From positions 124,001-188,000 of the forward strand of contig CAWIMC010000022.1 of NCBI GenBank assembly GCA_963837005.1: a DNA stretch of 64,000 nt, written 5' to 3'. Shown in pieces: positions 38,342 through 47,505 of the stretch (position 1 is its first letter; every line of letters starts with the position of its first letter). The stretch comes from CALDTK01 sp963837005 (GTDB lineage: Bacteria; Bacteroidota; Bacteroidia; Chitinophagales; Saprospiraceae). The translations under genes and the position numbers were made by a program. The notes below the pieces were generated by a model, which was not told the origin of the DNA, did not search any database, and saw only the letters and a list, made by a program, of their open reading frames with translations.

Positions 38342-39655
38342 TTAAACTGTCGGTGCCCACCCTTCAGCGTACTCGCGGCTCCACTTCGCGTCGGCAGCCG
38401 CATTGCCGATCACCTTACCTGTAGCAGGATCGATCCGCAGGACGGCACAGAGGTCCTGCGCGATGTTGCCGACGTGGCAGTGCCACTGCGAGATGCGCGC
38501 GTCCGCAATAGGTGAGCGGAGCGGCTCGCCCTTGAGGATACCGTCGGCGAGGTTCTGCATGTGGAGCTTATCGAGCGAGCCCTCGCCGACGGTGTTCATC
38601 GTGGCGCTGGCCTCGTCTTCCTTGAGGTCGAGCTTGACCTTGCCGTCGAGGTCGTAGACGGTGGCCCCATTGCGGTCGAGGATGGCGTAGCCCTCCGTGC
38701 CGCCGATCCAGGCACCGCGACCGCGGCCGTGGGTGTTGGTGGGCACGCAGGAGTGCCCGTCCCAGGTGATGAGTTTGCCGTCGGCGTAGGTATAGTTGGC
38801 CTGCTGAGTGTCGAACCACTGCCAGGCGTCATCGAAGTGAAAGCGCCCGCCGGCACTCTGGACTTGCGTCGGGTAGTCTACTCCGAGCGCCCAGCGGCAG
38901 ATGTCGATCTCGTGGGTGCCGTTGTTGTTGATCTCGCCGGTGCCCCAGTTGCGGTGCCAGTGCCAGTTGTAGTGCACCCACGGGTTGGCGTAGGCGCGGC
39001 GCGGGGCGGGGCCTTGCCACAGGTCCCAGTCGAGCCACTCCGGCACGTCTGTAATGACTTCCGGTCCGATGGCCGAGCGCTTATTGGCATACCAGGCCTT
39101 CCCGTGGTACGCCTTGCCGATCATGCCGTCGTGGATGGCGGCGATGGCCTCCTGGCTGGTGCGGGCGCTGCGCTGCTGATTGCCCATCTGGACTTGCTTG
39201 CCGTACTTGGCCTGCGCGGCGACGAGCATCTCGCCCTCGGCGGGGCAAAAGCTACAGGGCTTCTCGAGGTAGACGTGCTTACCGGCCTTCAGCGCCATCA
39301 TCGCCATCGGCATGTGCCAGTGCTCAGGAGTCGCGATGGCGACCACGTCAAGGTCCTTGCGCTCGAGAAGCTTGCGGTAGTCCTTGTACTCGTCGAGAGT
39401 TTTGGCGGCAGCGTAATCGGCACCGAGGCCCTGGCGTAGTTTGGCGAAGGTGCGTCGGTCAACGTCACACAGCGCCACGAGCGCCATGTTGGGCGAGGCG
39501 ACGATGGCCGCGGCGAGCGCCTGCCCACGGCCGTTGATGCCGACGACGGCGGTGTTGAGCTTATCGGCGGCCCCGAGGATGTTGGCGTAGGAGACCGCGG
39601 GCGCGAAGAGGGTAGCCGTGGCGGCGGTAGCGAGGAAGTGGCGGCGGGTAGGCAT
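38342..39655 (-). CDS. Gfo/Idh/MocA family oxidoreductase, Tat-exported
   Basis: A 437-residue NAD(P)-dependent sugar oxidoreductase. The N-terminus MPTRRHFLATAATATLFAPA is a twin-arginine-type signal. The Rossmann fold contains VVGINGRGQALAAAI, and the dinucleotide-side motif EKPCSF is the usual EKP. The C-terminal domain carries the WLDWDLWQGPAP and HEIDICRWAL segments typical of periplasmic members that act on glycosides. It lies downstream of a double DUF1080 protein on the same strand; such pairs work in 3-keto-glycoside formation and cleavage. TATCTTCC lies 2 nt before the start. One motif variant is at 39399-39412. Confidence 0.88.
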   Translation of the reverse strand: MPTRRHFLATAATATLFAPAVSYANILGAADKLNTAVVGINGRGQALAAAIVASPNMALVALCDVDRRTFAKLRQGLGADYAAAKTLDEYKDYRKLLERKDLDVVAIATPEHWHMPMAMMALKAGKHVYLEKPCSFCPAEGEMLVAAQAKYGKQVQMGNQQRSARTSQEAIAAIHDGMIGKAYHGKAWYANKRSAIGPEVITDVPEWLDWDLWQGPAPRRAYANPWVHYNWHWHRNWGTGEINNNGTHEIDICRWALGVDYPTQVQSAGGRFHFDDAWQWFDTQQANYTYADGKLITWDGHSCVPTNTHGRGRGAWIGGTEGYAILDRNGATVYDLDGKVKLDLKEDEASATMNTVGEGSLDKLHMQNLADGILKGEPLRSPIADARISQWHCHVGNIAQDLCAVLRIDPATGKVIGNAAADAKWSREYAEGWAPTV

Positions 39656-39701
39656 GGGGAAGATAATTATTGAATTGTTGAAGGTAAAATTGTTGAATGC
39701 G

Positions 39702-41060
39702 CTACAGCTCCCGGATCTTGATGTTCCGGTAGCTCACCTTATTGCCGTGGTCTTGGAGCAGGATAGCGCCGGCGGGCCACCTGCCGAAGTTAGGCCAGTC
39801 CTTGTACTTCGAGTAGGCCACCAGGGCGGCGAAGGTCTGTGAGAAGCGATCGTACTCGACCACCTTCTCGCCGTTGAGCCAGTGCTCGACGTGGCCGTCT
39901 TTAGAGACGATACGGGCGCGGCCCCAATCGCCGACGGCATTGGTTTGCTTGCCGCGACCATAGTCCTTGTTGTAGGGCGGAATGAGGTCGTACAGCGCCC
40001 CGAGGGTACGGTTGCCGTCGACGCCGAGTTTGGCGTCAGGGTGGAGGGCGTCGTCGAGGAGTTGGAATTCGCAGCCGATCGCCGATCCTGCACCCTGGTT
40101 GAGGGCGGGGTCGACAAAGTATTTAATGCCGGAGTTGGCGCCGGGCGTGAGTTCAAACTCCAGTTCGAGTTCGAAGTCACCGTAGTGGCGCTCGGTGACG
40201 ATGTCGCCGGGGCCGGTGCTCTCGCCGCCATCGGTGGCCTCGACGGTGAGAATACCGTCGGCCATGGTCCACCCCTTATCGGGAAAACCTGAGAGTTTGG
40301 CGCCGCGCCAGCCGCTGCTCGTTTTGCCGTCCCAGAGCATCCGCCAACCGTGGTTCAGTTCGTAGTCGGTCAACTGGTTTTGGCGTAAGCTGACCTCGCG
40401 CACGGACGGTTTTGGCGAAAGCCTGTACGCAGCCACGCTGTCGGTAAGGATGCGGATGTCGCGCCATTTAACCTCGTAGCCGATCATTTCTTTCGGGCCG
40501 ATGCTGTGGACTTGCAGTCCGAAGAAGCCGCGGGCGTCGACGTCGTCCACGAGGCGACTGGCCATCTCGCCGTTGACGTAGGTGCGGAGTTCCGGGCCGA
40601 GGGCCTCGATACGGATCGTGTTCCAAATGCCGAGGCGGAAGAGGTCGCGGGCGGACTCGTTGTAGCTGAGCGGATAGATCCACTTGCGGCGGCCCTCGTC
40701 GTAGATGCCGCCGGTCCAGGCGCGGGGGTCGGGGTCGATCTCGCACTGGTAGCCGTAGACGCGGTCGGCGGCGGGGTCGAGTTGCGCGCGGAACATGACG
40801 CCCGAGTTGAGCGCGTTCGGGAGGAAGACCTCGCACTCGAAGATGAAGTCGGTGTAGGTCTCCTTGGTGCAGAGGAAGGAGTTGGGCGAATTGGGGACGG
40901 CGGTGCCGACGATCATGCCGTCTACTACTTGGTAGGTGGCCTTCCCGCCGTGTTGTTCCCAGCCGGCGAGGGTGCGGCCGTCGAAGAGGGGGCGGAAGTT
41001 TTGGGCGTGGGCGGGGAGGTGTAGGAGTGTGGTTAGGGCGAGGAGGAGGAGCGGGCGCAT
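39702..41060 (-). CDS. Two-domain DUF1080 (3-keto-disaccharide hydrolase) protein
   Basis: A 452-residue secreted protein. Signal peptide MRPLLLLALTTLLHLPAHAQ, then two concanavalin-like DUF1080 domains: residues about 22-205 (FRPLFDGRTLAGWEQHGGKA) and about 230-452 (WRMLWDGKTSSGWRGAKLSG). The family cleaves 3-keto-glycosides made by Gfo/Idh/MocA enzymes, matching the gene downstream. The short linker between the domains (LSPKPSVREVSLRQNQLTD) is largely made of the dispersed motif: an exact copy at 40409-40422 and a variant at 40377-40390, 32 bp apart. TACTTTCC lies 4 nt before the start. Confidence 0.85.
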   Translation of the reverse strand: MRPLLLLALTTLLHLPAHAQNFRPLFDGRTLAGWEQHGGKATYQVVDGMIVGTAVPNSPNSFLCTKETYTDFIFECEVFLPNALNSGVMFRAQLDPAADRVYGYQCEIDPDPRAWTGGIYDEGRRKWIYPLSYNESARDLFRLGIWNTIRIEALGPELRTYVNGEMASRLVDDVDARGFFGLQVHSIGPKEMIGYEVKWRDIRILTDSVAAYRLSPKPSVREVSLRQNQLTDYELNHGWRMLWDGKTSSGWRGAKLSGFPDKGWTMADGILTVEATDGGESTGPGDIVTERHYGDFELELEFELTPGANSGIKYFVDPALNQGAGSAIGCEFQLLDDALHPDAKLGVDGNRTLGALYDLIPPYNKDYGRGKQTNAVGDWGRARIVSKDGHVEHWLNGEKVVEYDRFSQTFAALVAYSKYKDWPNFGRWPAGAILLQDHGNKVSYRNIKIREL

Positions 41061-41180
41061 GGGGGGAAAGTAACGAATGGGGGTGATTTCCAGTGAGCAA
41101 TTTACAATGTCTGCCGTGCTGCGCGGCGACTTTGTTTTTGGCTACCGCCTCGTCGGGGCTGAGCTTTGGGGCTGAGCAGT

Positions 41181-41460
41181 GGGGCGCCGGGGGCCTTGGA
41201 GCGGGGCCGTGCAGTGGGGCGCTGGGGGCCTTGGAGCGGGGCCGTGCAGTGGGGCGCTGGGGGCCTTGGAGCGGGGCTGTGCAGTGAGGCGCTGGGGGCC
41301 TTGGAGTTGGGGCTGTGCAGTGGGGCGCTGGGGGCCTTGGAGCGGGGCTGTGCAGTGGGGCGCTGGGGGCCTTGAAGCGGGGCTGAGCAGTGGGGCGCTG
41401 GTGGCCTTGGAGCGGGGCGCTGGGGGCCTTGGAGCGGGGCGCTGGGGGCCTTGGAGCGGG
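41181..41460. repeat. 35-bp tandem repeat (minisatellite)
   Basis: Unit starts GGGGCGCTGGGGGCCTTGGA, then GCGGGGCTGTGCAGT. Copies begin at 41181, 41216, 41251, 41286, 41322, 41357 and 41392, followed by two 22-bp units at 41414 and 41436 that lack the GTGCAGT part. It lies between the DUF1080 gene start and the TonB receptor end. Open frames across it are repeat artefacts. Confidence 0.9.
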
Positions 41461-41539
41461 ATGTCGTTGAACCGTGTGCTGCTTGGACCAAGGGAAGGCC
41501 TTGGGGTAGCGGATTTCCGACATCTCGGTTTAACGACAT
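41461..41539. repeat. Inverted repeat after the minisatellite
   Basis: ATGTCGTTGAACCG (41461-41474) pairs with CGGTTTAACGACAT (41526-41539), 13 of 14 positions with one G-T wobble, across a 51-nt loop. It lies about 100 bp beyond the TonB receptor stop on the opposite strand. It could be a hairpin or the ends of a small element; no transposase is present. Confidence 0.6.
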
Positions 41540-41640
41540 CCCTGGCGGCTGTGCGGCGGGCTCGGAAGGCCGGGTACGGCGCTCCTACGCGGCAGCGCAT
41601 TCAACAATTCACCCTTGAAAAATTCAACAATTACCCTCCT

Positions 41641-44097
41641 CTACATATCCCCGCCCCCACCGTCATCGCCTCTTCCGCCGCCACGCTGCTCCTCGCGCGG
41701 CTTCTTATCGGCGTCGATGCCGAAGCGGTACTGGAAGCCGAGGTAGCCGATGCGGCTCTCGCGCTTGTACTCCGTGGTGGTCTGGAGGTCGGCCACGATG
41801 TTGGTGAAGCGGTAAGAGAGCGTGTTGAAGACATCCGAGACGCGCAGCGTGATGGCGCCGCGCTTGTTGAGGATGTCGCGGCGCAGGCCCACGTCGAGGC
41901 TCTGGATGGTCTTGTAGCTGCCCTGGGCGTTGACGCCGGGGCTGCGGTAGAAATACGTAGCCTGTGCGCTCACGCCCCACGGGAGCTCGGCGTTGGCCTG
42001 GAGGCGGCTCTCGAACAGCGTCCCGGCCACGTCGATGGCGCCCTCGGCGAGGTTGCCGTCGATCTGCGTGCGGTAGAGGTTGCCGGAGGCGGTGACGTCG
42101 GCCTTCTCGCCGAGGCGGTAGCGGGCAATGACCTCGAGGCCGATGTCGCGACCGCGGTCGAGGTTGTCGGAGGTCGAGAGGCTCACGAGACCACCCTCGA
42201 GGGTGCGGTTGACGCGGCTGATGAGATCGCGCTTCTCACGGAAGTAGGCACCGGTGGTGATAGTAGCGTCGCCGGCCCGCTGCTGCCAGTTGGCCTCGAA
42301 GCTGTTGATAATCTCGGGGAGTAAGAAGGGGTTGCCGGCGCGTAGGTTAAACGGATCGCCGCGGTCGATGAAGGGGTTGAGCTGGCGACTCCGCGGGCGG
42401 TTGATGCGGCGGGAGTAGTTGAGTTGGAAGGTGCTCTTGTCGCTGAGTTCGTAGCCGGTGAAGACGCTCGGGTACAGTTGGAAGTAGTCATTGTCGAAGC
42501 GCGCGGCCTGCTCAACGGGCTCCAGGACCTCACTGCGCGTAAAGGCCTGCTCGGCGCGGAGCCCGGCGCTGAGGCGCCACTTACCGGGCTCCATGCCGGC
42601 GGTGGCGTAGAGGGCGTGCACCTGTTCGTCGTAGGCGAAGAGGTTGCTGAGGCTATCGACTTTGCTGAAGCTCTCCGAACTGGGCAAGAACTGATTGAAG
42701 GTCGCGTCGGTGCGCAGCTGCTCGACGGTGGTGCGCCAGCCGGCGCCGAAAGCCACGTCGCCAATCAGGCGCGTGTAGTCGAGCTGGCCGAGCATCTCGG
42801 TGCGGTCCTCGATGACGGGCGCGTTCTGGCGGTCGACGCGGAAGATTTGCCCGAGCGGATCGCGATCGGTCTGGAGGTAGTCCTCGGTTTCGGTTTCGTA
42901 GCTGTTGGAGTACTGGAGGGCACCGCCGAGGGTATGGCCGTCCTCGGCAAAACGCTGGGTGTAGTCGGCGCGGATCTCGTATTCGTTTTCTTTGGAGGGC
43001 TCGGTTTCGGCGCGGAGGGTCCGCTGGGCGAGCTGATCGTCGGCGGCGAAGAAGTCGGTGAAGCGATTGTTGGCGCTCTGGCCCTCCTCGTACTGGTAGG
43101 TGCCCTGCAGCTGGATGGACCCGCGCTCATTCAACATGTACTCGGTGCCCCCGCGGATGCTCGCCCCCGTGTTTTGGCGAAAGCCCCCGAAATCGATCTC
43201 GCGCCGGAAGGTCGAGTCCCCGAGGCCGAACTGCTGCCGATCCCCGTCGACGAAGCGCGTGTCGTCGCGGCCGCTGAGGTTGAGGAAGTGATTGAACTTC
43301 CCGAGGCGATAGTTGAGGCTCAGCGTCGCGTCGTACTTGTCGCGCGTCCCGACATTGGCCGTAACGCTACCATTGAGGCCATCCTTGCGCTGCTGCTTGA
43401 GCACGATGTTGATCATCCCGGCCGTCCCCTCGGGGTCAAAGGCGGCGCCTGGATTGGTGATGATCTCGATGCGCTCGATGTTGGAGGCCGACAGCGACGC
43501 GAGGAAGGCGGCCGGGTCATCGGAGGTCAGGCCACTGGGCCGGCCGTTGATGAGAAAGCGGACGTTGCCCGAGCCGCGCAGACTTACGTTGCCGTCGAGG
43601 TCGACGCTAACGCTCGGGAGGTTGCGCAGCAGGTCGGTGGCCGAGCCGCCGGCCGCGGCGATGTTGTTCTCGACGTTGAAGACCTTGCGGTCGAGGCCGA
43701 GTTCCATGAGGGCGCGCTCAGCCGTCACCACCACCTCATCGAGACTCGTACCACCGGTTTGGAGGCTGATGGGCTGGAGGGTCACGGTGGGTGCGCCGGG
43801 GGTGATGGTAAAGCTGCGGGTCACGTCATCGTATCCGATGAAAGAGGCTTCGACGCGGTAGGTGCCTTCGGAGGGTAGCCTTACGGCAAAACGCCCGTCT
43901 ATATCGCTGGTCGTGCCGCCGATGAGGCTGTCTTTCGTGTTGTAGACCACCAAGTTAGCAAACCCGAGGGGCTCGTCGAGTTCGGCGTCGATCAGCTCGC
44001 CGGTGATGGTATACTCGAGGCCGGACTGGGCGATGGCGTGGTTGCTGAGGGGAAGGCTCAGCGCGACCAGGACTGCCGCTCGTAAGATTAGATACAT
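41641..44097 (-). CDS. TonB-dependent outer-membrane receptor (CarboxypepD_reg + OMP_b-brl_3)
   Basis: An outer-membrane receptor of 818 residues from ATG 44097 (signal MYLILRAAVLVALSLPLSNH). A carboxypeptidase-regulatory-like beta-sandwich (ITGELIDAELDEPLGFANLV) is followed by a plug domain (ALMELGLDRKVFNVENNIAA, FLINGRPSGL) and a C-terminal barrel of the outer_membrane_beta-barrel_3 type. The tail is Gly/Arg/Asp-rich (RGGGRGDDGGGGDM). No SusD partner is adjacent, so the substrate is unknown; iron, peptide or metal uptake are all possible. An exact 14-mer (43171-43184) encodes GFRQNT in a barrel segment. Confidence 0.9.
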   Translation of the reverse strand: MYLILRAAVLVALSLPLSNHAIAQSGLEYTITGELIDAELDEPLGFANLVVYNTKDSLIGGTTSDIDGRFAVRLPSEGTYRVEASFIGYDDVTRSFTITPGAPTVTLQPISLQTGGTSLDEVVVTAERALMELGLDRKVFNVENNIAAAGGSATDLLRNLPSVSVDLDGNVSLRGSGNVRFLINGRPSGLTSDDPAAFLASLSASNIERIEIITNPGAAFDPEGTAGMINIVLKQQRKDGLNGSVTANVGTRDKYDATLSLNYRLGKFNHFLNLSGRDDTRFVDGDRQQFGLGDSTFRREIDFGGFRQNTGASIRGGTEYMLNERGSIQLQGTYQYEEGQSANNRFTDFFAADDQLAQRTLRAETEPSKENEYEIRADYTQRFAEDGHTLGGALQYSNSYETETEDYLQTDRDPLGQIFRVDRQNAPVIEDRTEMLGQLDYTRLIGDVAFGAGWRTTVEQLRTDATFNQFLPSSESFSKVDSLSNLFAYDEQVHALYATAGMEPGKWRLSAGLRAEQAFTRSEVLEPVEQAARFDNDYFQLYPSVFTGYELSDKSTFQLNYSRRINRPRSRQLNPFIDRGDPFNLRAGNPFLLPEIINSFEANWQQRAGDATITTGAYFREKRDLISRVNRTLEGGLVSLSTSDNLDRGRDIGLEVIARYRLGEKADVTASGNLYRTQIDGNLAEGAIDVAGTLFESRLQANAELPWGVSAQATYFYRSPGVNAQGSYKTIQSLDVGLRRDILNKRGAITLRVSDVFNTLSYRFTNIVADLQTTTEYKRESRIGYLGFQYRFGIDADKKPREEQRGGGRGDDGGGGDM

Positions 44098-44231
44098 AAG
44101 GTAGGTGGCGCAACGGAACTTACGGGTGCAGGGTTTGGGACGCGCTCGAGCCGCCGACGTTAACAGGTTGTGTATAGGGGGCATGCCGACAGCGTTCGAC
44201 CACTTCTGAGTGGTGCCGCCTAATCGGCCCT

Positions 44232-45146
44232 CTAGTTGGAGCCCCCATTCGGAAATGGTCGAGTGGCCCCTTCCGCGAGGCGGCCTTCCTCCCCTTTGCG
44301 CTGCGCTACGGACTGAATGTAGTTGATCACCGTCCGGGAGGTCTTGCGTCGGATGTCGCGCTCTACGCTCAGACTTTGCTCGTGCAGCATGTACCGGAAC
44401 TTGAACTCCGCCCAGTCCTTGTGCAGTTCCACGACCCGCAAGCTCTGGCTGCCGGGAATAATCGACTCCTCGTACTCGTGGAGGGCCTCGGTGAGCCGGG
44501 CCTCGAAGTCGTCTACGGTCGAGATGTTGGCGAGGGCCACTTCGAACTCGATGGACACGCGGCGCTGCATACGCTGGGTGTAGTTGACGAGTTCGCCGTT
44601 GAAGACCTTCGTATTGGGGAGATGCACGAGGTCATCGTCTTCGTTGAGCAGGACCACCTTAGTGATCGTAAGTGTCGTGACGCGGCCCTTGATACTGCCG
44701 ATCGAGATGTAGTCTCCCACCGACAGTTGCCCGGAGAAAGTCATGATGAGGCCCGAGATGACCTCCGAGATGTAGTCCTTGGTGACGATGGCGAGGGCGG
44801 CCGCGATGATGGAGAGGCTGTAGAAAACCTCCTTCAGATCCAGCCCATACAGCGTGATCCCGGCGGCGATGCTGATCAGCACCACGAAGATGTAGTACAC
44901 GTTCTGGAGGCCCAACAGAATGGCGTCCTGTTGTTTTGGCGAAAGCCCTTTACGGCGTCTGTACACGCTCGTGAAGAGCACCAACGCAATGTTGAGCGCC
45001 ACGAGGATACTCAAGAAGCGGAAGACGGGGCGGACGTGGACCAACAGCTCTTCATCGGCGAGCCCCCCTTGCTTGAGGAGGGCCGAGGCCATGAGCAGGG
45101 CCACGAAGAGAAGGATTTTGGCGAGGAGAGTCCAGCGAGAGCGCAT
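44232..45146 (-). CDS. Mechanosensitive ion channel, small MscS type
   Basis: A 304-residue inner-membrane protein with N-terminal helices (ILLFVALLMASALLKQGG, FLSILVALNIALVLFTSVY), an MscS pore helix region (VFYSLSIIAAALAIVTKDYI) and the beta domain (LSVGDYISIGSIKGRVTTLT, VHLPNTKVFNGELVNY). It releases solutes on membrane tension. An exact 14-mer (44933-44946) encodes GLSPKQ in the loop before the third helix. It is unrelated in its N-terminus to the larger MscS protein at 987-2840. Confidence 0.88.
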   Translation of the reverse strand: MRSRWTLLAKILLFVALLMASALLKQGGLADEELLVHVRPVFRFLSILVALNIALVLFTSVYRRRKGLSPKQQDAILLGLQNVYYIFVVLISIAAGITLYGLDLKEVFYSLSIIAAALAIVTKDYISEVISGLIMTFSGQLSVGDYISIGSIKGRVTTLTITKVVLLNEDDDLVHLPNTKVFNGELVNYTQRMQRRVSIEFEVALANISTVDDFEARLTEALHEYEESIIPGSQSLRVVELHKDWAEFKFRYMLHEQSLSVERDIRRKTSRTVINYIQSVAQRKGEEGRLAEGATRPFPNGGSN

Positions 45147-45225
45147 GGGAGGGGTAACGTTGATTCGGTTCGCAAAGGTCCTTTGGGCCTGCGGCCTTTT
45201 TTTAAGGATCTCTGCGATCCTTCCC

Positions 45226-46464
45226 TTAGCGCCCCAATCCCCCGCCCATCGCCATCGCTACCTCCACCATCTCGAGCTCGGTATATGCCTCCAGGGCTTT
45301 CGCCAAAACCTTTACCGCCAGCCGCAGATCATCGACGTTGAGCACGTAGGCGATACGCACCTGATTACGACCCTTGCCCGGCGTAGCGTAAAAACCAGCC
45401 CCCGGCGCGAGCATGACCGTATGGCCCTCGTAGACGAATTCGGTGAGCATCCACTTCGAAAAGGCGTCGGCATCGTCGACGGGCAACTCGACGAAACAGT
45501 AGAAGGCGCCTTGCGGCAAATAACACTTCAGGCCGTCTATCTCGCGTAGGCCTTCGTAAAGCACATGGCGTCGGCGATCATATTCGGCGAGGGCCTCGGT
45601 GAGGTAATGGCTGTCGGCGGCGAGGATGCGCTCGCACATGAGTTGGCCGAGCGTCGGCGGGCAGAGCCGGAAGCGACTGATGCGTGTAATGGCTTCCATC
45701 AAGACCTCGTCGCGGCAGGCCACGCTCCCGATGCGAGCCCCGCAGGCGGAGTAGCGCTTCGAGACCGAGTCGATGACGATGGCGCGGGTGTGCAAGGATG
45801 GGATGGCGAGCGCGGAGGTGAATACCGCCCCGTCGTAGACAAACTCCCGGTAGACCTCGTCGACAATGACGTAGAGGTCGTGTTTTGCCGCAAGGCGCCC
45901 GATCTCATCTAAATCCGCGGCGGAGTAGACCTGACCCGTGGGATTTCCGGGGTTGCAGAGCAGGATGGCCTTCGTGCGGGAGGTGATCGCTTCCGCAAAA
46001 CGCTCGGCGGACGGGAGGCGAAAGCCCTCGCTCAGTTCCGTGGCCACGGGCACCACCTCGACGCCGCAGATCTGCAAAAAGCCATTGTACAGCGCGTAAA
46101 ACGGCTCTGGCACAATGACTTCGTCTCCTGGATCAGCGATGGCGTTGAGGGTGAGCCAAATGGCCTCACTCGCTCCCGTCGTCACGTTGAGGTGATCGAG
46201 TTCGAGATCGACGTCCCAGCGACGGTAGTACGCATGGAGGGCGAGTCGGTAAGACTCCAGCCCGCGCGCCGGACCGTAGGCGAGCACGCCGGGCTCCAGG
46301 TCACGTAAGGTTGCGTAAGCCTCGGGCGGCGTCGGCAGGTCGGGCTGGCCGATGTTGAGGTGGAGCACGCGCGTGCCTTGGCGCTTGACGGCCTCGGCTT
46401 GGTCTTCGAGTTCGCGGATGGGGCTGCGGTAGGCGTTGACGGCGCGGGCGGCGAGACGGGGCAT
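45226..46464 (-). CDS. Pyridoxal-phosphate aminotransferase, class I
   Basis: A 412-residue fold-type I aminotransferase. ATG 46464 (MPRLAARAVNAYRSPIRELE) is preferred to 46494. Motifs: LNIGQPDLPTPPEAY, the cofactor-binding NPGNPTGQVYS (Asn), IVDEVYREF (Asp and Tyr), and Schiff-base Lys in DSVSKRYSACGARIG. The C-terminal Arg side is in KGRNQVRIAYVLN. It resembles aspartate/alanine-type enzymes; the exact amino acid cannot be told. It is divergent from hisG, sharing a 180-bp regulatory region. Two motif forms are present: exact 45296-45309 (VLAKAL, near the C-terminus) and GCTTCCGCAAAAC near 45990. Confidence 0.85.
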   Translation of the reverse strand: MPRLAARAVNAYRSPIRELEDQAEAVKRQGTRVLHLNIGQPDLPTPPEAYATLRDLEPGVLAYGPARGLESYRLALHAYYRRWDVDLELDHLNVTTGASEAIWLTLNAIADPGDEVIVPEPFYALYNGFLQICGVEVVPVATELSEGFRLPSAERFAEAITSRTKAILLCNPGNPTGQVYSAADLDEIGRLAAKHDLYVIVDEVYREFVYDGAVFTSALAIPSLHTRAIVIDSVSKRYSACGARIGSVACRDEVLMEAITRISRFRLCPPTLGQLMCERILAADSHYLTEALAEYDRRRHVLYEGLREIDGLKCYLPQGAFYCFVELPVDDADAFSKWMLTEFVYEGHTVMLAPGAGFYATPGKGRNQVRIAYVLNVDDLRLAVKVLAKALEAYTELEMVEVAMAMGGGLGR

Positions 46465-46525
46465 GCGGAGCGTAGGTTGTTGAGGCGGCGGCAAAAGTAT
46501 CTACATTCGCGGCCCCTTAGAAAAG

Positions 46526-46639
46526 GGTTGTTTGGTGGTAGGGTTATTTGCTTGTCTGGTGGCCCGTTAAGCGCGCGATTGAACGGTCACCAAACAACCA
46601 CCTCACCAATCAAACATACAACCAAACAACCAAACAACC
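46526..46639 (+). promoter_or_regulatory. Structured leader of hisG with alternative pairings
   Basis: GGTTGTTTGGTG (46526-46537) can pair with CACCAAACAACC (46588-46599). Similar ACCAAACAACC copies recur at 46621 and 46629, just before the start codon, and GGTGGCCCGTT (46558-46568) pairs with AACGGTCACC (46582-46591). Mutually exclusive hairpins are possible, as in an attenuator. No His-rich leader peptide was found. Confidence 0.4.
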
Positions 46640-46644
46640 TCCCC

Positions 46645-47505
46645 ATGTCCACCCGCCTCCGCATCGCCGTTCAAAAATCAGGTCGTCTCTCCGAGTCCTC
46701 CCTCGCGCTCCTCAAGGACTGTGGCATCCGCATCCAGGGCGGGCGCGGCGTGCTCATCGCCCCGGCGGCCAACTTTGAGTTGGACGTGCTGTACCTGCGC
46801 GACGACGATATCCCCGACTACGTAGCCGACGGGACGGCCGACTGCGGAATGCTCGGCGAAAACGTCGTGATGGAGGAGCCGGTGGACGTTCGCGTCGAGC
46901 GCAAACTCGGTTTTGCGGGCTGCCGACTGTCGTTGGCGGTGCCGCGCGAGGTAGACTACCCCGGCATCGAGTACTTCCAGGGCAAGAAGTTGGCCACGAG
47001 CTATCCGAACATCCTGCGCACCTACCTCGAGGGCAGGGGTGTCAAGGCGGAGTTGCACACGATTAGCGGCTCGGTAGAGATCGCGCCGACCATTGGCTTG
47101 GCGGACGGCATCTGCGACATCGTGTCGACGGGCTCGACGCTGTTTAGCAATGGCTTAAAGGAAGTCGAGGAGGTGATGCGCTCGCAGGCGGTGCTGATCA
47201 GCCGGCCGGATTTGGAGCCTGCGAAGCGCGAGATTCTGGACAAGCTCCTCTTCCGCATTGCCGCCGTGCAGCGGGCCGCCGACTCGAAGTACATCGTCAT
47301 GAATGTCCCCGCGGATAAGGTGGCGGCGGTGCAGGCGATTTTGCCTGGCATCAAGAGTCCGACGGTGGTGCCGCTGGCGGATGAAGGTTGGTGCGCGGTG
47401 CATAGTGTGGTAGAGGAAGCTAGGTTTTGGGACACGATTGATGAGGTAAGAGCTGCTGGGGCGGAAGGGATTGTGGTGTTGGGAATACAGAAGATGGTGG
47501 TGTGA
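46645..47505 (+). CDS. hisG: ATP phosphoribosyltransferase, long form
   Basis: The first enzyme of histidine biosynthesis: ATP plus PRPP to phosphoribosyl-ATP. It has 286 residues, with RIAVQKSGRLSESSLALLKD at the N-terminus, the two periplasmic-binding-like lobes (YVADGTADCGMLGENVV) and the PRPP loop IVSTGSTLFSNGLKE. The C-terminal ACT-like regulatory domain (VMNVPADKVAAVQAILPG, GWCAVHSVVEEARFWDTIDE) defines the long, HisZ-independent form that is inhibited by histidine. Other his genes are not in the window. Confidence 0.93.
   Translation: MSTRLRIAVQKSGRLSESSLALLKDCGIRIQGGRGVLIAPAANFELDVLYLRDDDIPDYVADGTADCGMLGENVVMEEPVDVRVERKLGFAGCRLSLAVPREVDYPGIEYFQGKKLATSYPNILRTYLEGRGVKAELHTISGSVEIAPTIGLADGICDIVSTGSTLFSNGLKEVEEVMRSQAVLISRPDLEPAKREILDKLLFRIAAVQRAADSKYIVMNVPADKVAAVQAILPGIKSPTVVPLADEGWCAVHSVVEEARFWDTIDEVRAAGAEGIVVLGIQKMVV

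Noticed and set aside
41093..41600. Open frames over the 35-bp minisatellite
   Set aside because: Pro/Gly-rich repeat translations in several frames on both strands, without starts or domains.
42424..43878. 484-codon open frame antisense to the TonB receptor
   Set aside because: A shadow of GC-rich third positions in a well-supported gene; no domains. The same applies to 38561-39439, 52474-53340 and 47786-49015.
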